The notes under the pieces are model-generated. The model made no database searches and was not told the origin of the DNA. It saw only the letters and a list, made by a program, of their open reading frames with translations. From a virus, in IMG/VR virus record IMGVR_UViG_3300019926_000010, positions 1 to 64,000 of that record: DNA of 64,000 nucleotides; one strand, 5' to 3'. Below, in pieces: positions 9,531-18,391 of the stretch; the first letter of the stretch is position 1; every line of letters begins with the position of its first letter. The position numbers and the translations under genes are program-made.

Positions 9531-11615
9531 ATGGCAAAGCTTGAACTAAGCGTCGATAACCGCTCTCTCAAGCGCACTACCTCGAATGTTGAGGATGCGA
9601 TTGAGGATGCACTCTCTGATGCCGCTGGAGATGTCATGGACAACGCCATTGACATCGGTAAACAGCACATCAAGGACAAAGAGGCGGTGTGGCGCTACGA
9701 AGTCCTCGGTAAGACGATGCACGCGGACTTCGACTATACCGAGCTTACGAAAGCCGAGAAGTACACGATCTGGAACTCGTCACGTCACGCAGGCATCGTT
9801 GATGAAGGTGCTGAGTTTGATGGTCTACCGAACTATACACGGCTGATCCCGTGGGTTCTGGACAATCTAAACGACTGGCATCCGTTCGATTACGACGGTG
9901 ATGATGGTGATGATGGAGACAGTTCTGTTGACGTTGATCCTGGTGAAGGACTCGACGCAATTGCCTCACAGATCGGCACAGTAACCGAGGAACAGGAGGA
10001 AGAAGGTGGCTATGTTCATGGCTCGGATTTTATCATGGAAAGTTCACCGTATGATTCCTCGCTATTCGGTGTGTATACCAACGGGAAGGTGGGCAACCGC
10101 ACTCCCGCCACCTACGATATAGGTCAGGCTGTCAACTATCGGAACACGAAAGATAGACAGGCACAATACCTGGAAGGCTACTGGACTCACGTTGCACTCG
10201 CTGACGGTGACAGGAAGGAGTTTCTTTCCCAGCTTCGTGATCGGTTCGGTGATGATGACGTTGATTCAGTGATCGGGGCTATAGACGGGTGGAAGAACTC
10301 TACAGATAGCGCCGAAGCACGGTTCCTCGAAAAGTTGGCACGGGGTAACTACGATATAGAAGCTCCACTTCGGAACAGCCAACACTCAGTTGATGATCCA
10401 ACTGAAGGTGAACTTGCGGTGTACCACGAGATGGTCGCCGCGTCTCAAGAGTTCATCAATATCCACTACGCCGATAACAAGGGCAAGGTCACCGCCTATC
10501 GGGGGATGGACGATGAACAGACCAACCAGTTGGCGGCGGAGATGTTCAATAATCCCGAAGCTGACCGGTGGCAGTTCCAAGATTCTGTTGCCCAGTCCTA
10601 CACGTTAAGTGAGGATATTGGAGACGAGTTCAGTCAGGGGGTTGAGGTTGAGGTTTCGTTCGACGTGGACGATCACCTTCTCGATGCGCCTGACTTCATC
10701 TTGGAAACGAACGACGAAGGAGAGATTCACCTCGTCGGCGGTGCGCGGTCCTTCTCGCGTGAACAGATCGAGTTTAACGGGATTGATCCCGACGTTCTTC
10801 TGAGCGGAGACATTTCAAAGTTCAGAACGGACGAACACAACGCGATGCACGACATCGTTGACTCGATCTACAAAGAAGAAGGACTAATCAGTGACCCCGA
10901 AATGAGTCAGCGCCTTACTGACTGGGCCGCTGAGTATAGAAGAGACATTGGTGACGATTCCGACATCGAGGATAAGATCGACGCGATCACCGTCAACCCC
11001 TACCCCGACACTGACGATTCCGAGCTTAGTTTTTCTGATGTCACTTCCGATAACATTTATGATGTTTTGGAAGATGGCGACCTCTTAGAAACTGAGTTCG
11101 GTTACTTCAAAGTTATTGACTCCGAAGTAGTTTCTGTTGGGTGGCAGGGGGAAGAGAAATACGCCATTCAGCCCATTGGTGGGCAACTGAAGATGTTTAA
11201 CCAATCTCGAACAGACGAGAACGGTGATCCGATTATCTTAGGAACGGTTACTCCAACATATGCCCGACCGAAAACGGATGATCCTGTATTCGGAATCTGG
11301 CAAGAACATCTTGACAGTGGTGGTTCCATAACTCACGTCTATCATAAATCCGACGCTCCACCAGAAATTGAGACAAATTACACCGATAGTGATACCATCT
11401 ATGATACATCTTGGATGGAGGAAATGATCGGTGGAACATTTCTGGTTCAACTCTCTGATGGAACAGTAGTTCTTGCCGATCTCCACGAAGGAAGCAACGG
11501 ATGGGAGTTTGTAAAGGTTGAAGGTAGTAATGCCTACGACTGGTATCCTCCTAATTCAGACGGAACGAGCGACAGTGACGTGATGATACTCGGCTTGCCG
11601 AACGAGGCTAACTGA
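9531..11615 (+). CDS. gp10-like connector protein fused to probable ADP-ribosyltransferase
   Basis: 694 residues, far longer than a normal tail-completion protein (about 120-180). Residues 1-120 match the HK97 gp10 pattern (KLELSVDNRSL, then a helix and WNSSRHAGIVDEGAEF). An acidic linker follows at about 120-160. Residues about 290-420 carry the R-S-E signature of arginine-type ADP-ribosyltransferases: Arg324 in TAYRGMDD, Ser356/Ser360 in QSYTLSED followed by a helix with DEFSQ, and Glu396-Gly-Glu398 in the ExE turn. The last 230 residues are beta-rich and unrecognised. By analogy with T4 Alt, a toxin domain may be carried in the virion and injected. Seen: motifs and fusion; inferred: activity. 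Confidence 0.65.
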   Translation: MAKLELSVDNRSLKRTTSNVEDAIEDALSDAAGDVMDNAIDIGKQHIKDKEAVWRYEVLGKTMHADFDYTELTKAEKYTIWNSSRHAGIVDEGAEFDGLPNYTRLIPWVLDNLNDWHPFDYDGDDGDDGDSSVDVDPGEGLDAIASQIGTVTEEQEEEGGYVHGSDFIMESSPYDSSLFGVYTNGKVGNRTPATYDIGQAVNYRNTKDRQAQYLEGYWTHVALADGDRKEFLSQLRDRFGDDDVDSVIGAIDGWKNSTDSAEARFLEKLARGNYDIEAPLRNSQHSVDDPTEGELAVYHEMVAASQEFINIHYADNKGKVTAYRGMDDEQTNQLAAEMFNNPEADRWQFQDSVAQSYTLSEDIGDEFSQGVEVEVSFDVDDHLLDAPDFILETNDEGEIHLVGGARSFSREQIEFNGIDPDVLLSGDISKFRTDEHNAMHDIVDSIYKEEGLISDPEMSQRLTDWAAEYRRDIGDDSDIEDKIDAITVNPYPDTDDSELSFSDVTSDNIYDVLEDGDLLETEFGYFKVIDSEVVSVGWQGEEKYAIQPIGGQLKMFNQSRTDENGDPIILGTVTPTYARPKTDDPVFGIWQEHLDSGGSITHVYHKSDAPPEIETNYTDSDTIYDTSWMEEMIGGTFLVQLSDGTVVLADLHEGSNGWEFVKVEGSNAYDWYPPNSDGTSDSDVMILGLPNEAN

Positions 11616-11616
11616 T

Positions 11617-11805
11617 ATGACTTCTTTCGATCAACTAAGTGAGGAAGAGCAGTACAAGGTGTACTGGCTGGCCCAACATCTTGCGAAAGAAGGAATTGAC
11701 GGGATTCACTTCACAGACGAGATGCGTGCGTATCTGGAGAGCGGTGAAGCGGAGAACGATCTCGAAAAGAAAGCAAACGCGAAATTAAACGGACGGCAGT
11801 TCTAA
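11617..11805 (+). CDS. Small hypothetical protein
   Basis: 62-residue acidic helical protein, one base after the ADP-ribosyltransferase fusion and directly abutting the next gene. Pairing with a toxin-like gene makes an immunity or chaperone role possible, but nothing in the sequence shows it. Confidence 0.55.
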   Translation: MTSFDQLSEEEQYKVYWLAQHLAKEGIDGIHFTDEMRAYLESGEAENDLEKKANAKLNGRQF

Positions 11806-12315
11806 ATGGAAAGATTAGACGTTGCGGAGACACTTCTAAATGAAGCAGAAGAGGCTGTTGACGTTACAGCACGCACACGAGGTTCCGGTGACCACTCGAC
11901 TCCTGTTGTCTTACTCTCTAAGGTTAATGCCTATCGACGGGCGAAAGGTAACTCTTCGAGAAACGGGCTTCGGGATACGGATGGAGACGGAGATCCTGAA
12001 GAAGTTCTGCTAAAACACATCTATGAAGCCTCCGCCACATTTGAGACACGTTCTGAAGACGAAGTAGAATCTTATCAGTTAGCACGCTCTCTGTACGAGC
12101 GGCTATCAGCCTACGAGGAATTTCCTGAACGGTTCCACTCGGGGCTAAATGACTTTTCGCTTGGGGAACTTAAGCAAGGCGGTTTCCAGGCACCGACGCC
12201 TGAGCCTGTCTACAAGCACACGTTCAGCATTAGCCTGGACTTCTCTGATGAAATTGCGTTTACCATCGAGAACGGGCTGGTTGGCAGTTTCGATAACTCG
12301 ATCTCTAACAACTAA
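11806..12315 (+). CDS. Putative tail terminator protein
   Basis: 169 residues in the slot just before the sheath gene, where contractile-tail viruses encode the tail terminator. Helical N-terminal half and a C-terminal half of alternating strands (TFSISLDFSDEIAFTIE) are consistent with that role. Family identity is not certain. Confidence 0.5.
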   Translation: MERLDVAETLLNEAEEAVDVTARTRGSGDHSTPVVLLSKVNAYRRAKGNSSRNGLRDTDGDGDPEEVLLKHIYEASATFETRSEDEVESYQLARSLYERLSAYEEFPERFHSGLNDFSLGELKQGGFQAPTPEPVYKHTFSISLDFSDEIAFTIENGLVGSFDNSISNN

Positions 12316-12317
12316 CA

Positions 12318-13625
12318 ATGACTACTATTGGAAACGACATCATTCCGGGGATTCAGACGACGGTTGACACGGCGGACACGGTTGCCATTGCGCTTGGCTC
12401 TCCGACCGACGTAGCCCTCGTTGGTCCCGCTGATGAATCGGCTACTGATTATCCTGGTGCAAACGAGGTTCAGCGCCTCACCACGCCCAGTGACGCTCGA
12501 AATACGTTCGGTGAACCGGACAACTCGATGCTCACTCGGGCAATCTTCCAGGCGTTCGGTGAGGGTGCAAGCCCTGTCTACGCCGTCGCCGTCGAAAGTG
12601 CCGAGATTACCGGCGAAGATATTTCTGGAATCGGTTCGACTTCCGGAACTCTCGCTGAAGCACCTATCGCGGAAGACTCTACTGAAATTTCGATCAACGT
12701 TGATGGGACCGAGAAGTCGGTTACTATCACTGTTGACGACCCTTCGACCAAGACTCCCGGAGCAGACGAAGCGTTCGTCAATCCGGTCACTGGTGACTTT
12801 GAACTGGATGCGGCTCCGTCCACGTCCGGTGACGTGATCTACACGCACTACAACGAGATGAAGTACGCTTCCGCGTTCAAGGCAGTCGCGGAGCAGTACG
12901 GTGAGACGGTTGACTTCTTGGCTCCGGTTCAGGAAAACCTCGATGTCACCGCAAAGGCGCTCGCTGAAGTGAATGACATGGAAGGCTTCTACGAGCTTGC
13001 GGTGGCTCTGTGTGGCCTTCCCGCTGACACCACCATCGAGGCTGACATGGCCGACGTGACGTGGGACGACTCCCGGCTTCAGGTTATCATGCCTGCGCGA
13101 GACGAAGATGGGAATAGCGCAATTGGTTCCTACGCTGGCCGTCGTTCCTCGCTTGGTATCGACGCTTCTGCGATGGGTAAAGAACTCAACACGCAGGGTC
13201 GGATGTACCAGCGGATCTCGCTTCAGAACGAGCGCGATCTCGTTAACAACAACGTGGTCCCGATTCGGTCTTCGACTGACGGTGCCCGGATCGTTGACGA
13301 CCCCACGACGGTCAACGACGATAACGCCGAGGAAGCCGGGATGCGCCAGGGCTTCGCTCGACTCGTCATGGATCGTGTTATCAACATCGTCCAGACTGTC
13401 GAAACGCCGTTCATTGGCCGACTGAACGAAAAGGAAACCCGGAACGGCCTGGAGAACCTGCTTAACGAGGAACTTACTGATCTCCTCAAATCGAGCGCCA
13501 TCGAGGGATACAGTGTTTCCATCGAGGAAAAAGACGCCATGTCCGCTCGGGTTGACGTGAGTGCCGATACCACGGACCCCCTCCGGAACATCTACAACAA
13601 CGTCCTGGCTGGCGAGGCCAACTAA
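12318..13625 (+). CDS. Tail sheath protein
   Basis: 435-residue contractile sheath subunit. Begins with the N-terminal arm and hub of sheath proteins (PGIQTTV then TVAIALGSPTDVALVGPADE, followed by a domain with SMLTRAIFQAFGEGASPVYAV) and ends with the conserved C-terminal domain: LVMDRVINIVQTVETPFIGRLNE, then EGYSVSIEE and a last strand. It defines the virus as a myovirus. The tube gene follows after 32 bases. Confidence 0.92.
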   Translation: MTTIGNDIIPGIQTTVDTADTVAIALGSPTDVALVGPADESATDYPGANEVQRLTTPSDARNTFGEPDNSMLTRAIFQAFGEGASPVYAVAVESAEITGEDISGIGSTSGTLAEAPIAEDSTEISINVDGTEKSVTITVDDPSTKTPGADEAFVNPVTGDFELDAAPSTSGDVIYTHYNEMKYASAFKAVAEQYGETVDFLAPVQENLDVTAKALAEVNDMEGFYELAVALCGLPADTTIEADMADVTWDDSRLQVIMPARDEDGNSAIGSYAGRRSSLGIDASAMGKELNTQGRMYQRISLQNERDLVNNNVVPIRSSTDGARIVDDPTTVNDDNAEEAGMRQGFARLVMDRVINIVQTVETPFIGRLNEKETRNGLENLLNEELTDLLKSSAIEGYSVSIEEKDAMSARVDVSADTTDPLRNIYNNVLAGEAN

Positions 13626-13657
13626 CGGGCATTAAACAACTCTACTATTGATTTACA

Positions 13658-14089
13658 ATGACTGAAACTGAAGACCGCGGAAGTGTCGCAGGTGACGCTG
13701 AGGTTACTGGCAACATCACTCTTGAAGTCTCTTGGGAGACGAGCGATGGTGCCAAGCAGTCTGCAACCTATACGATCAAGTCGCTGGACACCAGCAAGGA
13801 GATCGAGCTTGCGGAGATCCGTGGCAACAACATCAAACTCGAATCGAGCGCGACTACGGCAATCGACTATTCCGGGTCGCTGACTTTCCACGGTGACAAG
13901 AAGTCGTACTTTGACGACAAGCTGTTCAACGACGACGACACGCCTCGTGAGTGTACGCTGACTATCACCCACAGTAACGGTGAAAACTCCGGTTACACTG
14001 GAGTGAAGATGACCTCTCAGGGTTACACCGCCGACGAAGGAGAGGCAACCGAGACATCCTACGACTGGATGGCTCACGACGAGCTGTAG
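13658..14089 (+). CDS. Tail tube protein
   Basis: 143-residue beta-barrel-like protein immediately after the sheath gene, as in all contractile tails. Pattern GDAEVTGNITLEVSWETSD and CTLTITHSNG fits the tube fold with paired strands that stack in hexameric rings. Preceded by a short A/T-rich leader. Confidence 0.8.
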   Translation: MTETEDRGSVAGDAEVTGNITLEVSWETSDGAKQSATYTIKSLDTSKEIELAEIRGNNIKLESSATTAIDYSGSLTFHGDKKSYFDDKLFNDDDTPRECTLTITHSNGENSGYTGVKMTSQGYTADEGEATETSYDWMAHDEL

Positions 14090-14110
14090 AGAGGATTTCC
14101 CTCCCTTCTC

Positions 14111-14134
14111 GTTGATTTCGACATTTTAGTACAG
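14111..14134 (+). promoter_or_regulatory. Promoter-like motif before tail chaperone gene
   Basis: GTTGATTT at 14111-14118 and TTTTAGTACAG at 14124-14134 form a pair that recurs on the minus strand at 61001-61020 and in part at 55574-55592. The TTTTAGTA core fits a haloarchaeal TATA element. It lies 58 bases before the chaperone start codon. Confidence 0.5.
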
Positions 14135-14192
14135 ACAGATAATCGCGTTGCTCTACTCGCTACCCTAATTTCGCTTACCTTTACCTACAACA

Positions 14193-14669
14193 ATGAGTGA
14201 CGCAGTTGACAACGAGAGTACGGACAGTAACGAAATCGAAAGTATCCCGAAGTTCAAGCGCATGGTCCTCCGTGGAACCGATTACCGTGAGGAGTATGAG
14301 TTCGAGATTTTCGATGATGCCATGACCATCGAGATCAAGCCTCTTTCCGACGATCAGTACACGACGCTTCTGGAGCAGATGGAAGAGGACATTGACGATG
14401 CGAAGTTCCAGCGGATCATGGCCGAGGCCGACGGGAAGTCTGCTGACGAAGCAGAAGAAGAGTTCGACGTTGGCTTCGTGAAGGCAATGCAGACTGCGGC
14501 CAAGCTCGGCATCGACCCCGAGTCCGTGGGCCTCGAACAGTCCGAGGTTGCGAACATGGTGGACAAGATGGTCGGCGGACAGTCCATCCAAATTGGTCGA
14601 GAGGTGATGGAAATTACCTCGAACGTCTCCGCGGCAAAAGAATTTCCGGGAGCGCGGGGCGGCGACTGA
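14193..14669 (+). CDS. Tail assembly chaperone, short form (G-like)
   Basis: 158-residue acidic helical protein between tube and tape measure, the place of the lambda G / T4-like chaperone that coats the tape measure during tail assembly. The frame ends in a stop at 14667 while a second frame is open from 14608 to 14961, so a longer product is expected by frameshift (see next entry). Confidence 0.8.
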   Translation: MSDAVDNESTDSNEIESIPKFKRMVLRGTDYREEYEFEIFDDAMTIEIKPLSDDQYTTLLEQMEEDIDDAKFQRIMAEADGKSADEAEEEFDVGFVKAMQTAAKLGIDPESVGLEQSEVANMVDKMVGGQSIQIGREVMEITSNVSAAKEFPGARGGD

Positions 14670-14961
14670 AGTTTGGATTCTGAGTAAGGCCGGTTCGGTT
14701 CTCGCTGAGAATCAACTTGACCTAACACCGCTACAGAAGCAGGTTCTCGTTCAGGGCTTTCAGGAGATCAAGAAGCAGGAGATGGAGTCCCAGCAGAGTA
14801 TGCTTGGAGGCGGTTCTGGTGGCGGTGGTCCGACCTCTGGTTCCGTCAAGAACGGGGCGGCCCGTGGTGGAAAGTCAGGAGTTGAACGCAAAGTCGAAGA
14901 AGAGTCCTTCGTCAATCCCGGCGCGACGGACCCTCTCGAACACGTAGATGAGGAAGCATGA
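14193..14961 (+). CDS. Tail assembly chaperone, frameshifted long form (GT-like)
   Basis: The +1 frame relative to the short form is open from 14608 to the stop at 14959-14961 and has no good start codon of its own. In the overlap, the short-form codons read GAA TTT CCG at 14640-14648; tRNA-Phe on TTT can slip one base to TTC (14644-14646), giving a fused protein of about 255 residues that continues RERGAATEVWILSKAGS. A -2 shift elsewhere in 14608-14666 would give the same frame. The extension is a helix followed by a Gly/Ser linker and an acidic tail; its stop overlaps the tape-measure ATG (ATGA). Inferred from the widespread use of such frameshifts at this locus. Confidence 0.75.
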
Positions 14962-17900
14962 CAGTCCAAATTGACGTAGAACTTAACGAGCAGTGGCGCG
15001 ACGATCTGGCTGAACTCAAGACTGAGTTTCAGTCGATGGACGGTGACGAGGTTGACCTCGACGCCAACATTCGACCTGCCCAGCGCGAGATCGCTGAACT
15101 TCGCACTGACCTTTCTGCTCTCACAGATAAAGAACACAAGGTCAAAGTTGATGTTGATAAATCTCAGTTTGATGAGAAGATCAAGTCGATTAAAAATCTT
15201 CAATTAGATGATCCTGATATTGACCTTGGTGACGTTGGTGACGTTGATGGTTCAATCAGTATCACCAGCGACATTGACGAAGACGATCCTCTAATTTCCG
15301 CCCTTCTTGACGATGAAAGCGAACTTTCTACCGATGGTACAGTTCGGTGGACTTCTCGTGGTGGCTATGGTCCCTCAAGCGGATCGGGTGTAATTCACTG
15401 GGATTCCGATGTCGATACAACTGATCTAATCCAGGAACTTGAAAAGGCTAAGAAGGAAGCCAAAGCCGCTGGTGCAACCGAAATAGACTATAAACTCACT
15501 CCCGAAGATGGAAAGTCATCTAAGTTTCTTGACGCTATAACGGATGATCGTAAATCTTCAACGACTAATCGAACCCACAATTACGAAGAATACACTAATT
15601 ACACCAGTCGGGTTGACCACGCCGCCTTTGAAGATGCTAAAGAGGAAGTTGAAAAGCTCAAACAGGGCTTCAAAAAGAACGGCCTAAACAAGATCACCAC
15701 GGAGTTCTGTGTTGAGCGGTGTGACAACTGGAAGGAAAACCTCCAGAACATCTACAAGGATCTTGATGCCCTCCAAGAGTGGCAGGACGAGAACGGAGAG
15801 ATCAAGATTTCGCTCGCCGGTAACCTCGATGAAATCGAAGATACTCTTGACCAGCTTGAAGAAAGCGGCTTCGAGCCTCGCGCTGGGGGAGACGAAACCG
15901 AAGTAGAGCGGATGAACCGGAGGGCAAACTCCGGTGGAACCGAGTCGCAATGGGAGATGGTCAAGGAACACCTCGGGATCGAGGATGATGATGGTTCCGG
16001 TGGTGGAGACTCAGACGGTCCCAGTAAACCCGGTTGGACTCGTGAAGACCGGAAGTGGATGGGTGGCGGAATTAGTAACGCTATCGTCACCGAGGCCAGC
16101 GGTCAGTTAGATCGACTGGATAACACTCTCGATTCGCTTGGTATTGAGGGTTCAGTAGAGGGTGATCGGTTCACTCCACAGGACATCTCTGTTACAACCG
16201 CGATGGAAGATAGGGCGATCCACTCCCTTCACGGCGAATCCGTTGCTAATTCCCCTGCGGCAAATCTCCATCGAAAAAGCGACGAAGTTCAGGAAACCGC
16301 CCAACGGCAGGCGTTTTCTGACATCGTTCGTGAGTACGACAAAAACGTTGGTAACTCCTATAGTGGTCGAGATTACAGTGACCACGGAGAATTTGATCCG
16401 TTCAGAAATCAGGGGATCACCAAGGGAAGCTCGGGGAAGATGTGGGCAACCCCGGATGCCATTGGAAATACGTTAGACAAAGAACACGGAACGAATCCCT
16501 TCACTTCTCGTGAGAGGGCATTTCTTAGCAGGTTCGGTGTTGACATGAAGTCGTCGGGATTCTTTGGTTCTGATGATGATTCTTCGATGGCTGATTGGTT
16601 TAGGTCAGTCAGCATCCGGAGAACTGGTCCCGGTGGATTAGGTCAGTTCTCTGCTAACGCCAATCGGTTTAAAAGAAGTGGCACGTCGAACTGGGGAAGT
16701 ATCCTCGGTTTCAGTGGCTTACCTGGATTCGATAGTGACACTGGCAAGCAGAAAGCCAGCGGTATGGGTGCATTGAAGAAGCTGATGCCGACGATGGCTA
16801 AATACTGGCAGTTCCTTGCTCTGCTGTCCCCGATGCTGATTACTCTGGCCGCGAACGCGGCTGGGGTTGCGGCGGCTATGGGTTCCATTGCTGTCGCAGG
16901 CGGTGCAGTTGTGGGTCTTGGCCTTCTCGGGTTTGGGAGTAATCTCAATGACTCTCTTGCGAAGGCACAGAAGAAACTCAAGACCTTCAAGAAAGAGATG
17001 TTCGGTGCGTTCCAGTCCACCTTCCAAGCGTTTTCACCGTTCACTGAAGGCTTCCTGACAACGGCACCCATGCGCGTGGGTCCACTCGCTGAGTCTTTGA
17101 AAGGACTCACTGAGTTCATGCCAACGTTCAACAACGCCTTTGATGGCGTCATTAGCTGGGCGGCTGAGTTCATTGATCTCGTCGTCAAGATGCAACCGAT
17201 GCTATCCCAGCTTGGGATGCGGTTCGGGAAGATCATCGGTGACATCATGCTGAAAGCGTTCCAGTGGCTCACCGAGACGGCTTATAAAAATCAGGACGTG
17301 ATGATTGCTGTCGGTGAGGCGATCTACAACATCATCACTGTCCTTTATCAGGTCGCTCAGGTGATGACGTACCTCGTTGCGATCTTCTCTCCGTTGATCT
17401 GGATGTTCAAGACGTTCGCGTCGTTCATCTCGGAAAGATGGGTTGCCGCAATGATTGCAGGCGCGATGGCCGTTTACGGAATTGCGACCGCGGTTGGTGT
17501 CTTGTCGGGCGCGTTCTCGACTATGATGGCAACCAGCTTCTCCTCGATGGCCTCTTCGATTGCCTCCTTCGCGGCGACCGCAATCACGTCGTTCCTTGCG
17601 GCGGCTGAGGCGCTTGCTGTGCTGATTGCTGGTGAGGCTACCCTCATGGCGATGACCGGTGCTGGACTCGCTCTCGTCGCCGCTGGCGTCACCGCAGGGT
17701 ACATGGCATACAACGCTATCGCTCCCTCCGGAATGTCGTCCAGCCTCGGGGGTGGCAGTGGTGCCGCTCCTGGTATCGGTGGTGGCGTCGGTGGTGGTGG
17801 CGGCAGTAGCGGTTACGAACCCGGAAACGGGATGGCTGGCGGAAAGACGGTTATCAACGTCAAGGGAGACATCACGAAGGCGACGATCTCGGACGTTGAG

Positions 17901-17966
17901 GATGCTGTGAGCAAGGAGTACCAGAGTGAAACGACTATCGAATCAGAACGAAATTCCGGTGAATAA
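14958..17966 (+). CDS. Tape measure protein
   Basis: 1002 residues, the longest protein of the tail module. N-terminal coiled coils (about 1-130), a poorly ordered middle, and from about residue 610 a series of hydrophobic alanine/glycine-rich helices (for example MLITLAANAAGVAAAMGS and VVGLGLLGFG) that are expected to enter the host membrane. Ends in a Gly-rich segment and a charged tail. Its length sets tail length (roughly 1.5 angstrom per residue gives about 150 nm as a rule of thumb). Confidence 0.92.
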   Translation: MTVQIDVELNEQWRDDLAELKTEFQSMDGDEVDLDANIRPAQREIAELRTDLSALTDKEHKVKVDVDKSQFDEKIKSIKNLQLDDPDIDLGDVGDVDGSISITSDIDEDDPLISALLDDESELSTDGTVRWTSRGGYGPSSGSGVIHWDSDVDTTDLIQELEKAKKEAKAAGATEIDYKLTPEDGKSSKFLDAITDDRKSSTTNRTHNYEEYTNYTSRVDHAAFEDAKEEVEKLKQGFKKNGLNKITTEFCVERCDNWKENLQNIYKDLDALQEWQDENGEIKISLAGNLDEIEDTLDQLEESGFEPRAGGDETEVERMNRRANSGGTESQWEMVKEHLGIEDDDGSGGGDSDGPSKPGWTREDRKWMGGGISNAIVTEASGQLDRLDNTLDSLGIEGSVEGDRFTPQDISVTTAMEDRAIHSLHGESVANSPAANLHRKSDEVQETAQRQAFSDIVREYDKNVGNSYSGRDYSDHGEFDPFRNQGITKGSSGKMWATPDAIGNTLDKEHGTNPFTSRERAFLSRFGVDMKSSGFFGSDDDSSMADWFRSVSIRRTGPGGLGQFSANANRFKRSGTSNWGSILGFSGLPGFDSDTGKQKASGMGALKKLMPTMAKYWQFLALLSPMLITLAANAAGVAAAMGSIAVAGGAVVGLGLLGFGSNLNDSLAKAQKKLKTFKKEMFGAFQSTFQAFSPFTEGFLTTAPMRVGPLAESLKGLTEFMPTFNNAFDGVISWAAEFIDLVVKMQPMLSQLGMRFGKIIGDIMLKAFQWLTETAYKNQDVMIAVGEAIYNIITVLYQVAQVMTYLVAIFSPLIWMFKTFASFISERWVAAMIAGAMAVYGIATAVGVLSGAFSTMMATSFSSMASSIASFAATAITSFLAAAEALAVLIAGEATLMAMTGAGLALVAAGVTAGYMAYNAIAPSGMSSSLGGGSGAAPGIGGGVGGGGGSSGYEPGNGMAGGKTVINVKGDITKATISDVEDAVSKEYQSETTIESERNSGE

Positions 17967-18391
17967 TGGCTGAATCTCCACTAAACGAACTACCTGACTT
18001 TTCTCTTACTTCAGATAAGGTCGATTTCGAGCCTGAGTATTACCCTGAACGGGTGAAACCAAGTAAGGAGCGGAATATTAATCGAGAAGACGAAATCTGT
18101 GAAGGAGAGCAGGTAACCGATAACGGCGGAAAGAATCACGATCTACACGTTCGTGGGTATCTTCTTCAGTCCGAAAAATCAACGTTTTGGGAAACTCTTG
18201 ATGCCGGTGTTGAGTTTCAGCTTGTTGCAATGCCCTGGTCCGGCTATGTCTACGTGAAGTCCGGAAAACTCGAAGGACCAATTGGAGTCGATAACGTCGA
18301 ACGGCAGTGGGTCTACGAATATACCATCAAGTTCGTTGCATCGGGTAGTGAAACCGGAAACAACAATGGCATTGTCCAGGCCGCAGAATGA
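17966..18391 (+). CDS. Baseplate-proximal tail protein
   Basis: 141 residues, beta-rich, between tape measure and hub, coupled on both sides (start overlaps the stop before; end overlaps the hub start). In other contractile systems this slot holds a LysM-type or gp53-like adaptor that joins tube and hub; no LysM motif can be read with confidence here. Confidence 0.55.
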   Translation: MAESPLNELPDFSLTSDKVDFEPEYYPERVKPSKERNINREDEICEGEQVTDNGGKNHDLHVRGYLLQSEKSTFWETLDAGVEFQLVAMPWSGYVYVKSGKLEGPIGVDNVERQWVYEYTIKFVASGSETGNNNGIVQAAE

